Shown here piece after piece: positions 1 through 7,616 of a stretch of 57,268 bases of DNA; position 1 is the stretch's first letter, and every line of letters begins with the position of its first letter. Source of the DNA: a virus. The position numbers and the translations under genes are program-made. The stretch is from the IMG/VR virus record IMGVR_UViG_3300021964_000075, positions 1 through 57,268 of that record. The stretch is one strand, 5' to 3'. The notes under the pieces are model-generated. The model was given only the letters and a program-made list of their open reading frames with translations, was not told the origin of the DNA and made no database searches.

Positions 1-11
1 ATTTCAATTGC

Positions 12-284
12 ATGACACTAATGCCTGAAGAAAATGACATCAATAAACTTCTGGAGAGTAAGTTCTACTGTCCTAGAAAGTTTACAGAAGAGATTGAAAA
101 AATTCATTCTGACAATGCCGGTATGACATACATTGATTCTATTGTTTTCTTCTGTGAGAAGAATAGTATTGATGTTGAGTCTGTTCCCAAACTTATCTCA
201 AAACCTCTGAAGGAAAAGATTAAATGTGAGGCTATTGAACTGAACTTTTTGAAGAGAACATCTCATGCAAAACTTCCTATATGA
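12..284 (+). CDS. 33: gp33-like late-transcription co-activator
   Basis: Ninety-residue acidic/basic mixed protein. In T4, gp33 bridges host RNA polymerase and the sliding clamp so that the gp55 sigma factor can fire late promoters. The C-terminal half (YIDS..FCEKNSIDVESVPKLISKPLKEK..) matches my memory of cyanophage gp33 proteins, and the position immediately before gene 59 is the T4 order (33-59-32). The stop overlaps the start of gene 59 by 4 nt (ATGA), so translation is probably coupled. An alternative start is Met4. The identification rests on pattern and synteny rather than a catalytic motif. Confidence 0.78.
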   Translation: MTLMPEENDINKLLESKFYCPRKFTEEIEKIHSDNAGMTYIDSIVFFCEKNSIDVESVPKLISKPLKEKIKCEAIELNFLKRTSHAKLPI

Positions 285-886
285 TTCCAAAATTGAAAGC
301 ATTTGACGTTTATAAGTCCTATCTGGGATTAAAAAATCATTTTACTAAAAAGACTTATGATTATCACAAATATTGTGGTAAGTCAAGAGCATCTTTACAA
401 TCCTTTTACAAACGTCGTGACAGATTTTTCTTTGAGAAATTGTCTAGACAGAAGGATGATAGTGAGGTTGTAGAATACTTCGTTGCAAACTTTGTCTCCT
501 GTGATGACCCTCAGGCTCTCTGGATTGGTCAGATTATGAAGGAAGGAGAAGAGAATTACTCTGACTGGAAGAGAAAGAATCAATCAATGTCTTATGTCTT
601 CAAGAATGAAGTCAGTGATTTATTTGATATGAAAAAGTTTGATGATGTGTTCTTCATTGATGGAACTAGACATCCTCTTATTGTAAAGGAACACCTCGCA
701 AATAAAGTTTCACTAGAGACACTGATCATTCTGGATAGGATTCTAGGATTCAAAAAGAACTTTGATAAGAAACTGAAAGATCCTGTTTGGGAATTTCTGT
801 CAATGAGGATTGACAAATATAGTCCCTTCATACATACTGATATATTCTCATACAAACGTATTTTAAAACAGGTAATAGGAGTCTAA
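281..886 (+). CDS. 59: gp59 DNA helicase loader
   Basis: 201 residues (T4 gp59 is 217). gp59 loads the gp41 replicative helicase onto gp32-coated forked DNA and coordinates recombination-dependent replication. The T4 signature regions can be followed: VYKSYLGLKNH near the N terminus, Y.KRRDRFFFEKLS around residues 43-55, then LVAN/FVAN and AWIG/LWIGQI around residues 72-86, and a C-terminal SLETLIILD helix. It overlaps gp33 by 4 nt and the next gene by 1 nt (TAATG), forming a tight operon. The protein is strongly basic, as expected for a DNA-fork binder. Confidence 0.88.
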   Translation: MIPKLKAFDVYKSYLGLKNHFTKKTYDYHKYCGKSRASLQSFYKRRDRFFFEKLSRQKDDSEVVEYFVANFVSCDDPQALWIGQIMKEGEENYSDWKRKNQSMSYVFKNEVSDLFDMKKFDDVFFIDGTRHPLIVKEHLANKVSLETLIILDRILGFKKNFDKKLKDPVWEFLSMRIDKYSPFIHTDIFSYKRILKQVIGV

Positions 887-1224
887 TGAGTAGTTTCTTT
901 GATTCAGAATTAGTTCAAAAGGAGATGGGGAATATTACTAAACTTCAAGAAGAAGTTTATAAAAAGGTCTTTGAATTTCCTACAATGACCAAGCAAGATA
1001 AACTTGATCATGTTGAAAAACTAAGTAATCTTTTAGAGAAACAACAGATTCTTTACACACGTTTGAAATTATCTGATGATCCAGAGGCAAAGAAAATGAG
1101 AGAAGAGATTATCAATAATGCTAAGGAGTTAGGTTTCTCACAGGATGTGGATATTAGTTACGTCTTCTCAAACATAACCAAGGTTCTTGGTCAAATGAAA
1201 ACTGCCATCCTTGACAACCCCTGA
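886..1224 (+). CDS. DUF1825-type cyanophage/cyanobacterial protein
   Basis: 112 residues, mostly helical. FFDSELVQKEM, LQEEVYKKVFEFP and LLEKQQILYTRLKLSDDPEAK match the DUF1825 family, which is found in marine cyanobacteria and their T4-like phages. Function is unknown. It is coupled to gene 59 by a TAATG overlap, so it is expressed with the replication/recombination genes. Confidence 0.75.
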   Translation: MSSFFDSELVQKEMGNITKLQEEVYKKVFEFPTMTKQDKLDHVEKLSNLLEKQQILYTRLKLSDDPEAKKMREEIINNAKELGFSQDVDISYVFSNITKVLGQMKTAILDNP

Positions 1225-1345
1225 CCAAAGGGTTATGACCTGGAATGTCATTAAACTTATCCAGGGGTACGAGAGACGGTAAGAGACATAGTAGGTAAGT
1301 CTGGGGAGACATAACTCTATAAGTCTTACCTTCTCTCTTAACCTT

Positions 1346-1374
1346 TTGACTTTTTTTGAAAAATAATCTATAAT
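1346..1374 (+). promoter_or_regulatory. sigma70-type promoter upstream of HNH gene
   Basis: TTGACT at 1346-1351, a 17-nt spacer and TATAAT at 1369-1374: near-consensus for the host housekeeping sigma. The predicted start at about 1381 gives a leader of about 40 nt before the HNH gene at 1423. The sequence after the -10 (TATAATAAAtag...) partly resembles the one after the gene 32 promoter at 1943. Confidence 0.7.
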
Positions 1375-1422
1375 AAATAGTGTGAGTCTCCCCGACTTTG
1401 CAACCTATTATAGAGTTATCTT

Positions 1423-1911
1423 ATGAATTATCAGAAAATTTATGCTGTCCACCCTGACGGAAAAGTAATCAGGGAGGATGGAAAAGAGATGAGACAATAT
1501 GAAAGAGATGGATACAAGTCCGTCTGTCTGAAGTGTACCGATCAAAAGTTTCGTTTCTTCTATATTCACAGATTGGTATGTCATGAATGGGTCTCCAACC
1601 CTTCTAACTTACCTATTGTACTTCACTTAGACGACGACCCTTCCAACAACCACTGGACCAACCTCCAATGGGGAACACAGAAGGATAATATTCGAGACAT
1701 GATGAATAAGGGTCGAAGAGGAAACCCCCGAAGGATTAAACATTATAAACTCGTATCACCCGAAGGAGTGCTGTACGAAATAACCAACATGAGAGAGTTT
1801 TGTAAGGACAAAGACCTTGATCCTGGGGCAATGACAAAAATGCATGCTGGAATAAAAGGAAGAGCAACACATAAAGGTTGGACTAAATACCAGGGACAGT
1901 TGGGAAACTGA
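1423..1911 (+). CDS. HNH homing endonuclease (free-standing)
   Basis: 162 residues. Central HNH fold: YIHRLVCHEWVSNP (first His region, about residues 47-60), then VLHLDDDPSNNHWTNLQWGT (about 67-86: H, paired acidic residues, and the N-x-x-N-L-x-W signature), followed by Q.DNIRDM. The C-terminal part (YKLVSPEGVLYEITNMREFCKD..) looks like a NUMOD1-type helix-turn-helix DNA-recognition module. Such enzymes nick or cut at intronless target sites and spread by recombination. It sits between the gene 59 operon and gene 32, the neighbourhood where T4 carries the homing endonuclease gene segG. It has its own promoter at 1346. Confidence 0.85.
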   Translation: MNYQKIYAVHPDGKVIREDGKEMRQYERDGYKSVCLKCTDQKFRFFYIHRLVCHEWVSNPSNLPIVLHLDDDPSNNHWTNLQWGTQKDNIRDMMNKGRRGNPRRIKHYKLVSPEGVLYEITNMREFCKDKDLDPGAMTKMHAGIKGRATHKGWTKYQGQLGN

Positions 1912-1919
1912 CCGTCACA

Positions 1920-1948
1920 TAGACACTACCCTTTTATTCTGTTATAAT
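1920..1948 (+). promoter_or_regulatory. sigma70-type promoter of gene 32
   Basis: TAGACA at 1920-1925, 17-nt spacer and perfect TATAAT at 1943-1948. The transcript would start near 1955 and carry a leader of about 70 nt containing the hairpin at 1961-1978. It lies just past the HNH stop codon, so gene 32 can be expressed independently of the upstream operon. Confidence 0.72.
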
Positions 1949-1960
1949 AAAGGGGTGGGT

Positions 1961-1978
1961 TTCTCGGACAACCGAGAG
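1961..1978 (+). promoter_or_regulatory. gene 32 leader hairpin (candidate operator)
   Basis: Stem TCTCGG (1962-1967) with CCGAGA (1972-1977), loop ACAA, extendable by one T-G pair. It lies about 47 nt upstream of the gp32 start and is followed by an A/U-rich, unstructured leader. T4 gp32 represses its own translation by nucleating on an upstream pseudoknot and spreading over an unstructured leader. Position and layout here are analogous; autoregulation itself is inferred. Confidence 0.45.
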
Positions 1979-2023
1979 ACACACACTATACATACACACA
2001 TTTCTAATACGGAAAATACGAAC

Positions 2024-2959
2024 ATGAACTTCAGCAATCTTAAAAAGAACTCCTCTCTGGGGAACCTAACACAAAAACTTATCCAACAAGTCGAAAAGGA
2101 TAACAAGGGTTCAGGTGGAGGACCAGACGAAAGACTCTGGAAACCTGTAATGGATAAGTCCGGTAATGGTTATGCCGTTATTCGTTTCCTGCCTGCTCCC
2201 AATGGAGAAGATCTTCCTTGGGTAAAAACATTCTCCCATGCTTTCCAGGGCCCTGGTGGATGGTACATTGAAAATTCTCTGACCACTATTGGTCAACAGG
2301 ATCCTATCGGTGAACTAAACCGTGAACTGTGGAACACTGGTAATGAGAGTGATAAAGATACTGTTCGTAAGCAAAAGCGTAAACTGTCTTACTATGCAAA
2401 CATCTATGTCGTAAAAGATCCTGCCAATCCTCAAAACGAGGGTGGAGTATTCCTTTACAAGTTTGGTAAGAAGATCTTTGACAAGATCATGGATGCAATG
2501 CAACCTGAGTATGAGGATGAGACTCCTATCAATCCCTTTGACTTCTGGCAAGGTGCCAACTTCAAACTGAAACTGGCAAAAGTTGCTGGTTATTGGAACT
2601 ATGATAAGTCTGAGTTCGCTGCAACATCTGCTCTTCTGGATGATGATGATGCCTTGGAAGCAATCTGGAATAAGGAGTATTCTCTCCAAGAACTGGTTGC
2701 TCCCGATAAGTTCAAGTCTTATGATGAACTGAAGAAGCGTCTTGATTATGTTCTTGGTAACAAGAAAGCAAAGGCCGTTGAAGCAGAAGAGACTGAGTAT
2801 GATAGTTATTCTTCTACTGAACAAAGTCGTGTCAGTGAAGAAGATGCTTTGAAGAAACTGGAACAACAAATCATCCAGTCCAACTCTGCACCTCAGACTT
2901 CAACTAATGATGATGAGGATGATGCCATGTCATATTTCTCAAAATTGGCTGATATGTGA
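2024..2959 (+). CDS. 32: gp32 single-stranded DNA-binding protein
   Basis: 311 residues from ATG 2024; a GTG at 1955 would add 23 residues, but it lies in the leader/promoter start region and the extra residues look non-coding. gp32 coats ssDNA in replication, recombination and repair. Clear T4 landmarks: basic N-terminal cooperativity segment, GNGYAVIRFLPAP, GWYIEN, KRKLSYYANIYVVKDPANPQNEGGVF.YKFGKKI, and an acidic C-terminal tail (NDDEDDAMSYFSKLADM) used for protein contacts. The T4 zinc ligands (H-C-C-C) are not present in the corresponding segment after IENS. A terminator follows. Confidence 0.95.
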   Translation: MNFSNLKKNSSLGNLTQKLIQQVEKDNKGSGGGPDERLWKPVMDKSGNGYAVIRFLPAPNGEDLPWVKTFSHAFQGPGGWYIENSLTTIGQQDPIGELNRELWNTGNESDKDTVRKQKRKLSYYANIYVVKDPANPQNEGGVFLYKFGKKIFDKIMDAMQPEYEDETPINPFDFWQGANFKLKLAKVAGYWNYDKSEFAATSALLDDDDALEAIWNKEYSLQELVAPDKFKSYDELKKRLDYVLGNKKAKAVEAEETEYDSYSSTEQSRVSEEDALKKLEQQIIQSNSAPQTSTNDDEDDAMSYFSKLADM

Positions 2960-2985
2960 TACCAAAATCGGCAATTAAATCCAAA

Positions 2986-3035
2986 AAAGGGCCTTTAATT
3001 TTTCCCAGGAAAAATTGGGCCCTTTACTTTTTTTT
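2986..3035. terminator. Bidirectional terminator between gene 32 and gene 53
   Basis: Long hairpin: AAAGGGCC (2986-2993) pairs with GGCCCTTT (3018-3025), and the inner arms AATTTTTCC (2997-3005) and GGAAAAATT (3008-3016) close on a 2-nt loop. A T-run at 3028-3035 serves the plus strand, and the A-run at 2983-2988 serves as a T-run for the convergent minus-strand genes. Confidence 0.9.
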
Positions 3036-3705
3036 ATTGGAACAATCTAATGTTCTCTCCCCTTACCAGTCTCTTATTAACGTATTGACTACTACCTTTT
3101 TTGTAAATCATTGACCCCCTAAGGTCATTTTCAATAATATTGACATATTCCTCTTTTAGAAGAAAAATGTTTCTCTTTTCATCGTCTCTTTTTACTTCAT
3201 AATCATGATTTGTAAATTCTTGAGTAATACCAGTCTTTGTCAATTCAGTTCCTAACTTGGTATCATAATAGGTAATACTGAAGTCTTTATCAACTTCAAG
3301 ACCTTTTGGAACTACAACAAACCCAGATTGGTCTTTTACTTCAATAGTCTCATAATGATGAATTGCGAAGAGATTTTGTTGTGTGACGTATTTTGTATCT
3401 AAGTAGTTTTCAAATGACTTTTGAGATAGTGGCCATTCGTCTTGAAAGTGAATTACATTGTTACAAAGAAGAACTAACCAATCATAGTATTGAGAACCAT
3501 AATATTTGTATGCAACATTATCTGGTCTATCATCACCAACTATAGAGTATTTCGTAAAATATGATAAATCTGTAAATATGTCTTCGCGAAGAACACCTCT
3601 CTTGAAGAGGTTTTTGGTTTGAATATATGCAGATATAGTCTTATTATCTCTGAGCCTATTGACATACTCAAAGTTAGGAACATATCTAAAGTATGGTGTT
3701 GACAT
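3034..3705 (-). CDS. 53: gp53-like baseplate wedge subunit
   Basis: 223 residues (T4 gp53 is 196). gp53 joins baseplate wedges around the hub. Recognisable features: N-terminal YFRYVPNFEY, DNVAYKYYGSQYYDWLVLLCNNV (about residues 62-84) and DEWPLSQKSFENYL, the gp53 core shared with LysM-like wedge proteins. It lies 2 nt after gp48 in a minus-strand late operon, next to the same partners as in other cyanomyoviruses. Confidence 0.82.
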   Translation of the reverse strand: MSTPYFRYVPNFEYVNRLRDNKTISAYIQTKNLFKRGVLREDIFTDLSYFTKYSIVGDDRPDNVAYKYYGSQYYDWLVLLCNNVIHFQDEWPLSQKSFENYLDTKYVTQQNLFAIHHYETIEVKDQSGFVVVPKGLEVDKDFSITYYDTKLGTELTKTGITQEFTNHDYEVKRDDEKRNIFLLKEEYVNIIENDLRGSMIYKKGSSQYVNKRLVRGENIRLFQ

Positions 3706-3707
3706 TT

Positions 3708-5222
3708 TTAGTAACCTGTTGGGTGGTTGTCATTCTTATAATCAATATCGTAAATTGGTTCAAGTTCACTGAAATTTAGAGTAAGTGTAGTTTGAACCAT
3801 AGAACCACCACCAGCATATGTCATATATGTACCATTTGGTGTATAATTCACACTAACGTTAGTAAGAGCACAAGGTTTAATTTTATTTAAGTATGGATGA
3901 GTGTTACCGTCGGCGGTATCACTACCATCTCCATTATATATGTACTCTAACTGAAATATTTTTGGTGTTCTGAGGAAGATATTTCCAGTTTTTTCAATAA
4001 CTGGGGCAGAGAACTTTTTGAATGTTTTAATAATTTCTCTAACCTGTTCTGCCTCTTTTTCAAATCTTGGTGCAAAATTAAATTGGAACGCAAATGATCT
4101 TAATTTTGGACCACTAAAGAGAAGTTCCATATTTGGGTTGATTGTGAGACCACTTTGTCTTGTGGCAAAAGATGTGTTTCCAATAACATATCCTGCAAGA
4201 AGTGCTGCAACACCATCTTTCTCTTTTTTTGCCTCATTAAGAAATCCTTTGGCACTGTTAAGAGTATCTCCTAGAATTTCTGTTGCTTTGCCCAATTTAT
4301 CATCAAAATTAGCTTCAGAAACACCCTTCAGTAAATCACCAACACTAGCTGCCATTGCTAACTCAATTGCATTTGCATTACTTTCTCCCCAATTTATACC
4401 ATTTTGTGTTCCTAAACCGTTGGTCATTGGAAGAATAATCGTTCCAAGACTTCCTTTTGTTTCTTTGTATCTACCTACTGCAGCACTATTATTATTACCA
4501 GCACTCATAGAACTCACCCAGTCTTGGATGCTTATTTTAATGTAATCATAGGTAATACCAGTAATATCTTCGACAACTTCTAAGTTGACAAGAGGGTACT
4601 TTAAAACACCTACGCTTTCAAATTTAGGTTTTGATGTTGATTCGGTTTTTTTGGAGATATCTTTTGAATCTTCTTCTATTACTGAAGTATTATCTGTAGA
4701 TATTGGTTGATCGGCTACCGGTGAAGAGGATGGTGGTGCATCTTCTTGTCTTTCTGTTTGATCGTCTTCTACCGTGACTGGTGGTGTTACTGGTTCTGTA
4801 GTTACTTTACCGGTAGTAGGACTGACTGTCTGTCTAGTTTTTGGATCAGTAATACCCGGTGTCTTTTGATCAAAAAATCTTTGACTTGCAACCACATAGT
4901 CTCTATTGCTAGGAAAATTTTCGGGATTCTTTAATACTGCAGCCCTATCATTATTAAAAACTTTATAACCTTCTAAAAAGAATGCTTTCTGAACTTCTTT
5001 AACAGAACTCCGAGTATTATTTCTTCTATTATATACATCTGTAAAACTCTGAGGATTATTTAATTTCCAATCACTACCCTTTCCTTCACTTGATGCAATT
5101 AGTACATCTACACCAAAAAGTCCAGAACCAATTGCAAAAACTTCTATTTCTCCAGTTTCGGTATTTACCTCTTGTTTAGTCTGAATCTTATTCCAGGTTC
5201 TATATTGGGGAATTATTGCCAT
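3708..5222 (-). CDS. 48: gp48-like baseplate tail-tube cap protein
   Basis: 504 residues, longer than T4 gp48 (364). gp48 caps the baseplate hub and, with gp54, starts tail-tube polymerisation. The C-terminal half has the tube-like fold signature (LTINPNMELLFSGPKLRSFAF.F.FAPRF..EAEQVREIIKTFKKFSAP, about residues 355-405). Residues about 125-205 form a Pro/Thr/Ser/Glu-rich low-complexity linker that probably explains the extra length. The gene follows a minus-strand late promoter at 5247-5254. Confidence 0.8.
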   Translation of the reverse strand: MAIIPQYRTWNKIQTKQEVNTETGEIEVFAIGSGLFGVDVLIASSEGKGSDWKLNNPQSFTDVYNRRNNTRSSVKEVQKAFFLEGYKVFNNDRAAVLKNPENFPSNRDYVVASQRFFDQKTPGITDPKTRQTVSPTTGKVTTEPVTPPVTVEDDQTERQEDAPPSSSPVADQPISTDNTSVIEEDSKDISKKTESTSKPKFESVGVLKYPLVNLEVVEDITGITYDYIKISIQDWVSSMSAGNNNSAAVGRYKETKGSLGTIILPMTNGLGTQNGINWGESNANAIELAMAASVGDLLKGVSEANFDDKLGKATEILGDTLNSAKGFLNEAKKEKDGVAALLAGYVIGNTSFATRQSGLTINPNMELLFSGPKLRSFAFQFNFAPRFEKEAEQVREIIKTFKKFSAPVIEKTGNIFLRTPKIFQLEYIYNGDGSDTADGNTHPYLNKIKPCALTNVSVNYTPNGTYMTYAGGGSMVQTTLTLNFSELEPIYDIDYKNDNHPTGY

Positions 5223-5241
5223 TAACTGTGGTTCATCCAGT

Positions 5242-5622
5242 TTAGTTATTTATCCTAAATTTTTGATAAGGTATAGACCTCATATCTTGTAATTCATTTG
5301 GATACACGACAAGTAGGTCATTATTTGCGACTTCTTGCCAGGTATAGTTTCTAAAATCTCCCCAATGGTAGTTAATACCTTTAAATCCCCACTTATAAAC
5401 ACCGACACATGCAATTAAAGGAAACTCATCATATTTAATTCTTGGTGTTTTTGGTTGATATATGAATGTGTAGTATTTACCAACTTCTGGAACCAAATCT
5501 TTGGTTGTCAATATTTGCATTATTTCCAAAAACATATCATCTGGACCACCAGAAGTTCTGATCTTATCGACGAGGTTTTCTACTCTTTGTGTGTCGCTTG
5601 CCAGATAATCTTCTTGTTCCAT
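5242..5622 (-). CDS. Conserved-looking hypothetical protein between gp4 and gp48
   Basis: 126 residues, not recognised with certainty. It has a compact beta-rich core (VGKYYTFIYQPKTPRIKYDEFPLIACVGVYKWGFKGINYHWGDFRNYTW) and many aromatic residues, which suggests a small virion or assembly protein. The start overlaps the last 59 nt of gene 4 in another frame; a later start at Met30 is possible but would remove the helical N terminus. It is transcribed with the head-completion and baseplate genes. Confidence 0.65.
   Translation of the reverse strand: MEQEDYLASDTQRVENLVDKIRTSGGPDDMFLEIMQILTTKDLVPEVGKYYTFIYQPKTPRIKYDEFPLIACVGVYKWGFKGINYHWGDFRNYTWQEVANNDLLVVYPNELQDMRSIPYQKFRINN
5247..5254 (-). promoter_or_regulatory. 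Late promoter (minus strand) for gp48-gp53
   Basis: On the minus strand reads GATAAATA, matching the T4-type late -10 element, 25-32 nt upstream of the gp48 start at 5222. No -35 is expected for gp55-type promoters. Confidence 0.6.
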
Positions 5623-6067
5623 TAGTTTTAATGCCCAACTCTATTTCCGTAATGATCTTAAATTCACAACCATTATCTAACGCAAATTCACGAGCCGCAT
5701 TCCACTTTGCTTCATTGACAGCATAAGTGATACTCTCCATAATAAAAGATTTTGTCTCCCTTTGAGGTTTTGAAGGAGGTACACATTGTTTTGCAGGTTT
5801 CACCTCTACTATGTATTTTTTCGTCTTACCATCTCTGGTTTCTACTTCTACTAAACCATCAGGATAATATCTATGAACTCTATTATCCTTTGGTGAAACA
5901 TAAGGAATACTAAACTCTTCTGATGCCCACTTTTTAACACTCTCTCTTCTATCACACCATCGAAAAAATTCTAATTCCCAACTACTTCTGTAAATTATAT
6001 TATTGATATCACCCATATACTTTTTAGGGTTTTGGGGATGAAATCTCCCTTGATGAAATTTACTCAT
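5564..6067 (-). CDS. 4: gp4 head completion protein
   Basis: 167 residues (T4 gp4 is 150). gp4 acts after DNA packaging to complete the head before tail joining, and has a TnsA/endonuclease-like fold. The family core is clear: NPKKYMGD.NNIIYRSSWELEF, WASEE.SIPYVSP.DNRVHRYYPDG (D in the Y.PD motif), YIVEVKPAKQ (E-x-K catalytic-type pair), AVNEAKWNAA..F and the terminal ELGI. About 18 basic residues after ELGI are an extension relative to T4. Preceded by a perfect minus-strand late promoter. Confidence 0.9.
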   Translation of the reverse strand: MSKFHQGRFHPQNPKKYMGDINNIIYRSSWELEFFRWCDRRESVKKWASEEFSIPYVSPKDNRVHRYYPDGLVEVETRDGKTKKYIVEVKPAKQCVPPSKPQRETKSFIMESITYAVNEAKWNAAREFALDNGCEFKIITEIELGIKTNGTRRLSGKRHTKSRKPRR

Positions 6068-6097
6068 CCCTTATACATAGTATATAATAGTCAAGTG

Positions 6098-6105
6098 TAT
6101 TTATA
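6098..6105 (-). promoter_or_regulatory. Late promoter (minus strand) for gene 4 operon
   Basis: Perfect TATAAATA on the minus strand, 31 nt upstream of the gene 4 start at 6067. It lies directly before the plus-strand gene at 6107, so this is the divergent hinge between the two late operons. Confidence 0.8.
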
Positions 6106-6106
6106 G

Positions 6107-6862
6107 ATGGCTGGTGCATTACCTAATGGTATAAGAACGTCAGACCTAAAGAGTAGGATAATGCATCTTGCTCAAACTTCTGTATATCAAATTAAGATGA
6201 GTCCTACACCAGAGGTGATAGCACTCATGAACACAAGAGGTTTTAATTTTAATTTAGACTCACCGAATATTGAACTCCTATGTAATTCTGTAAGTCTTCC
6301 AGGTACAAGTCTTCAAACGGCAGAAGTAACTAATAATTATGCTGGTGTAACAGAAAAGATGGCAAATCGTCGTTCTTTTGATACCACCATGACGATGACA
6401 TTTTATGTTGATAGAAACTATAAAGTGATTGATTTCTTTGAAAGTTGGATGGACTGGATTTCTAATCAAACAGACACCAGTGCATATAAGAATGTTACCG
6501 CATCTTATAGAATGAATTATCCAGCCACATATAGAGGACAGGTATTTATTAGTAAGTTTGAAAAAGAAGGTTATGGGACTGCAAATAGTTATACCTTAGT
6601 TGGTGCATATCCTATATCAATTAACTCCACACCTCTTTCATATTCTGCCAGTCAAATTATGGAATATACCGTGAACTTCACATTCTTGAGATACACTAGA
6701 GATAAACTAAGGTGGAGGCAGAGTTCAAATTCATTATTGAACAATGCTAGTAGAGTAACCTCAGAAGTTCTTGCGGCATTTAATAGTAATACAAATCTTA
6801 CCGGATTTTTGAGAGATGATGTGGGGGATGAAGGGAATACAAGACCTGGAACTGCCAACTAA
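6107..6862 (+). CDS. 54: gp54-like tail-tube initiator / baseplate protein
   Basis: 251 residues. FNFNLDSPNIELLCNSVSLPGTSLQ, MTMTFYVDRNYKVIDFFESWMDWI and YPISINSTPLSYSASQIMEYTVNFTFLRY follow the pattern of phage tail-tube-fold proteins (T4 gp19/gp54 family). In T4, gp54 sits on gp48 and initiates tube assembly. Its place beside gp4/gp48 and before gp26 favours gp54 over the major tube protein gp19. It is divergent from gene 4. Confidence 0.72.
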   Translation: MAGALPNGIRTSDLKSRIMHLAQTSVYQIKMSPTPEVIALMNTRGFNFNLDSPNIELLCNSVSLPGTSLQTAEVTNNYAGVTEKMANRRSFDTTMTMTFYVDRNYKVIDFFESWMDWISNQTDTSAYKNVTASYRMNYPATYRGQVFISKFEKEGYGTANSYTLVGAYPISINSTPLSYSASQIMEYTVNFTFLRYTRDKLRWRQSSNSLLNNASRVTSEVLAAFNSNTNLTGFLRDDVGDEGNTRPGTAN

Positions 6863-6865
6863 ATA
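6859..6865 (+). promoter_or_regulatory. Late promoter upstream of gp26 gene
   Basis: CTAAATA overlapping the stop codon of the preceding gene and 30 nt before the gp26 start. The same CTAAATA form appears before other structural genes in this window (18927, 28089). Confidence 0.55.
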
Positions 6866-6894
6866 CTAATAACTGATTTCTTTATTAAGTCATT

Positions 6895-7614
6895 ATGCCT
6901 TTACCAAAAATTGCAACTCCAACTTATGAGTTGACTTTACCCTCTACTAAAAAGAAAATTAAATATAGACCATTTCTTGTTAAAGAAGAGAAACTTCTGG
7001 TTCTTGCTCTTGAAAGTGATGACACAAAACAAATCACTAATGCAATCAGGGCAGTTCTAAAGAGTTGTATTGAAACCAGAGGTGTGAAGGTAGAAACCCT
7101 TCCTACATTTGATATTGAATATCTTTTCTTAAATATTAGAGGTAAGTCTGTTGGTGAAGAAGTTGAAGTAAATATTCTTGCTCCTGACGATGGTGTGACT
7201 GAAATTCCTATTACTATCTTATTGGACGAAATTGAAGTAAAGGAAGGTGAGGGTCATGACAAGAAAATTAAACTTGATGATAGTTTAATGATGGAAATGA
7301 AATATCCGTCACTAGATGAATTTATTAAAAATAATTTTGATGTTAAGGGTGAGGTTGACGTTAATAAATCATTTGAATTGATTGCAGGTTGTATTGATAA
7401 AATCTTTAGTGAAGAAGAAGTTTGGTCTACTGCAGATTGTTCAAAAAAGGAAGTTATTGACTTTTTGGAACAAATGAATTCTGTTCAATTTAAACAAATT
7501 GAAAAGTTTTTTGAGACTATGCCAAAACTTTCTTATGAAGTTGAGGTTACTAATCCCAAGACTGATGTAAAAAGTACTGTCGTCTTGGAGGGCTTATCCA
7601 GTTTTTTCGCATAG
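6895..7614 (+). CDS. 26: gp26-like baseplate hub assembly chaperone
   Basis: 239 residues of the T4 base plate protein family (gp26/gp51 type): PLPKIATPTYELTLPSTKKKIKYRPF at the N terminus and LVKEEKLLVLALES. Family members are assembly factors for the hub and tail. The 3' end carries T TTT TTC two codons before the stop, and the -1 frame after it stays open into the 59-residue reading frame at 7617. That arrangement is typical of tail-assembly chaperones made in short and frameshifted long forms. It lies directly upstream of the long, tape-measure-like gene. Confidence 0.82.
   Translation: MPLPKIATPTYELTLPSTKKKIKYRPFLVKEEKLLVLALESDDTKQITNAIRAVLKSCIETRGVKVETLPTFDIEYLFLNIRGKSVGEEVEVNILAPDDGVTEIPITILLDEIEVKEGEGHDKKIKLDDSLMMEMKYPSLDEFIKNNFDVKGEVDVNKSFELIAGCIDKIFSEEEVWSTADCSKKEVIDFLEQMNSVQFKQIEKFFETMPKLSYEVEVTNPKTDVKSTVVLEGLSSFFA
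7602..7608 (+). promoter_or_regulatory. Candidate -1 programmed frameshift site
   Basis: T TTT TTC in the zero frame (codons TTT 7603-7605 and TTC 7606-7608) is a canonical X-XXY-YYZ slippery heptamer, two codons before the gp26 stop at 7612. A -1 slip reads CGC ATA GGT and continues in frame into the 59-residue ORF, giving a protein of about 300 residues. Confidence 0.55.
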
Positions 7615-7616
7615 GT

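Noticed and set aside
2315-2869. 184-residue minus-strand ORF inside gene 32
   Set aside because: Antisense to the strongly conserved gp32 and without its own promoter or ribosome binding site.
4018-4545. 175-residue plus-strand ORF inside the gp48 gene
   Set aside because: Antisense shadow of a well-supported minus-strand gene; composition is that of a reversed coding sequence and there is no ribosome binding site.
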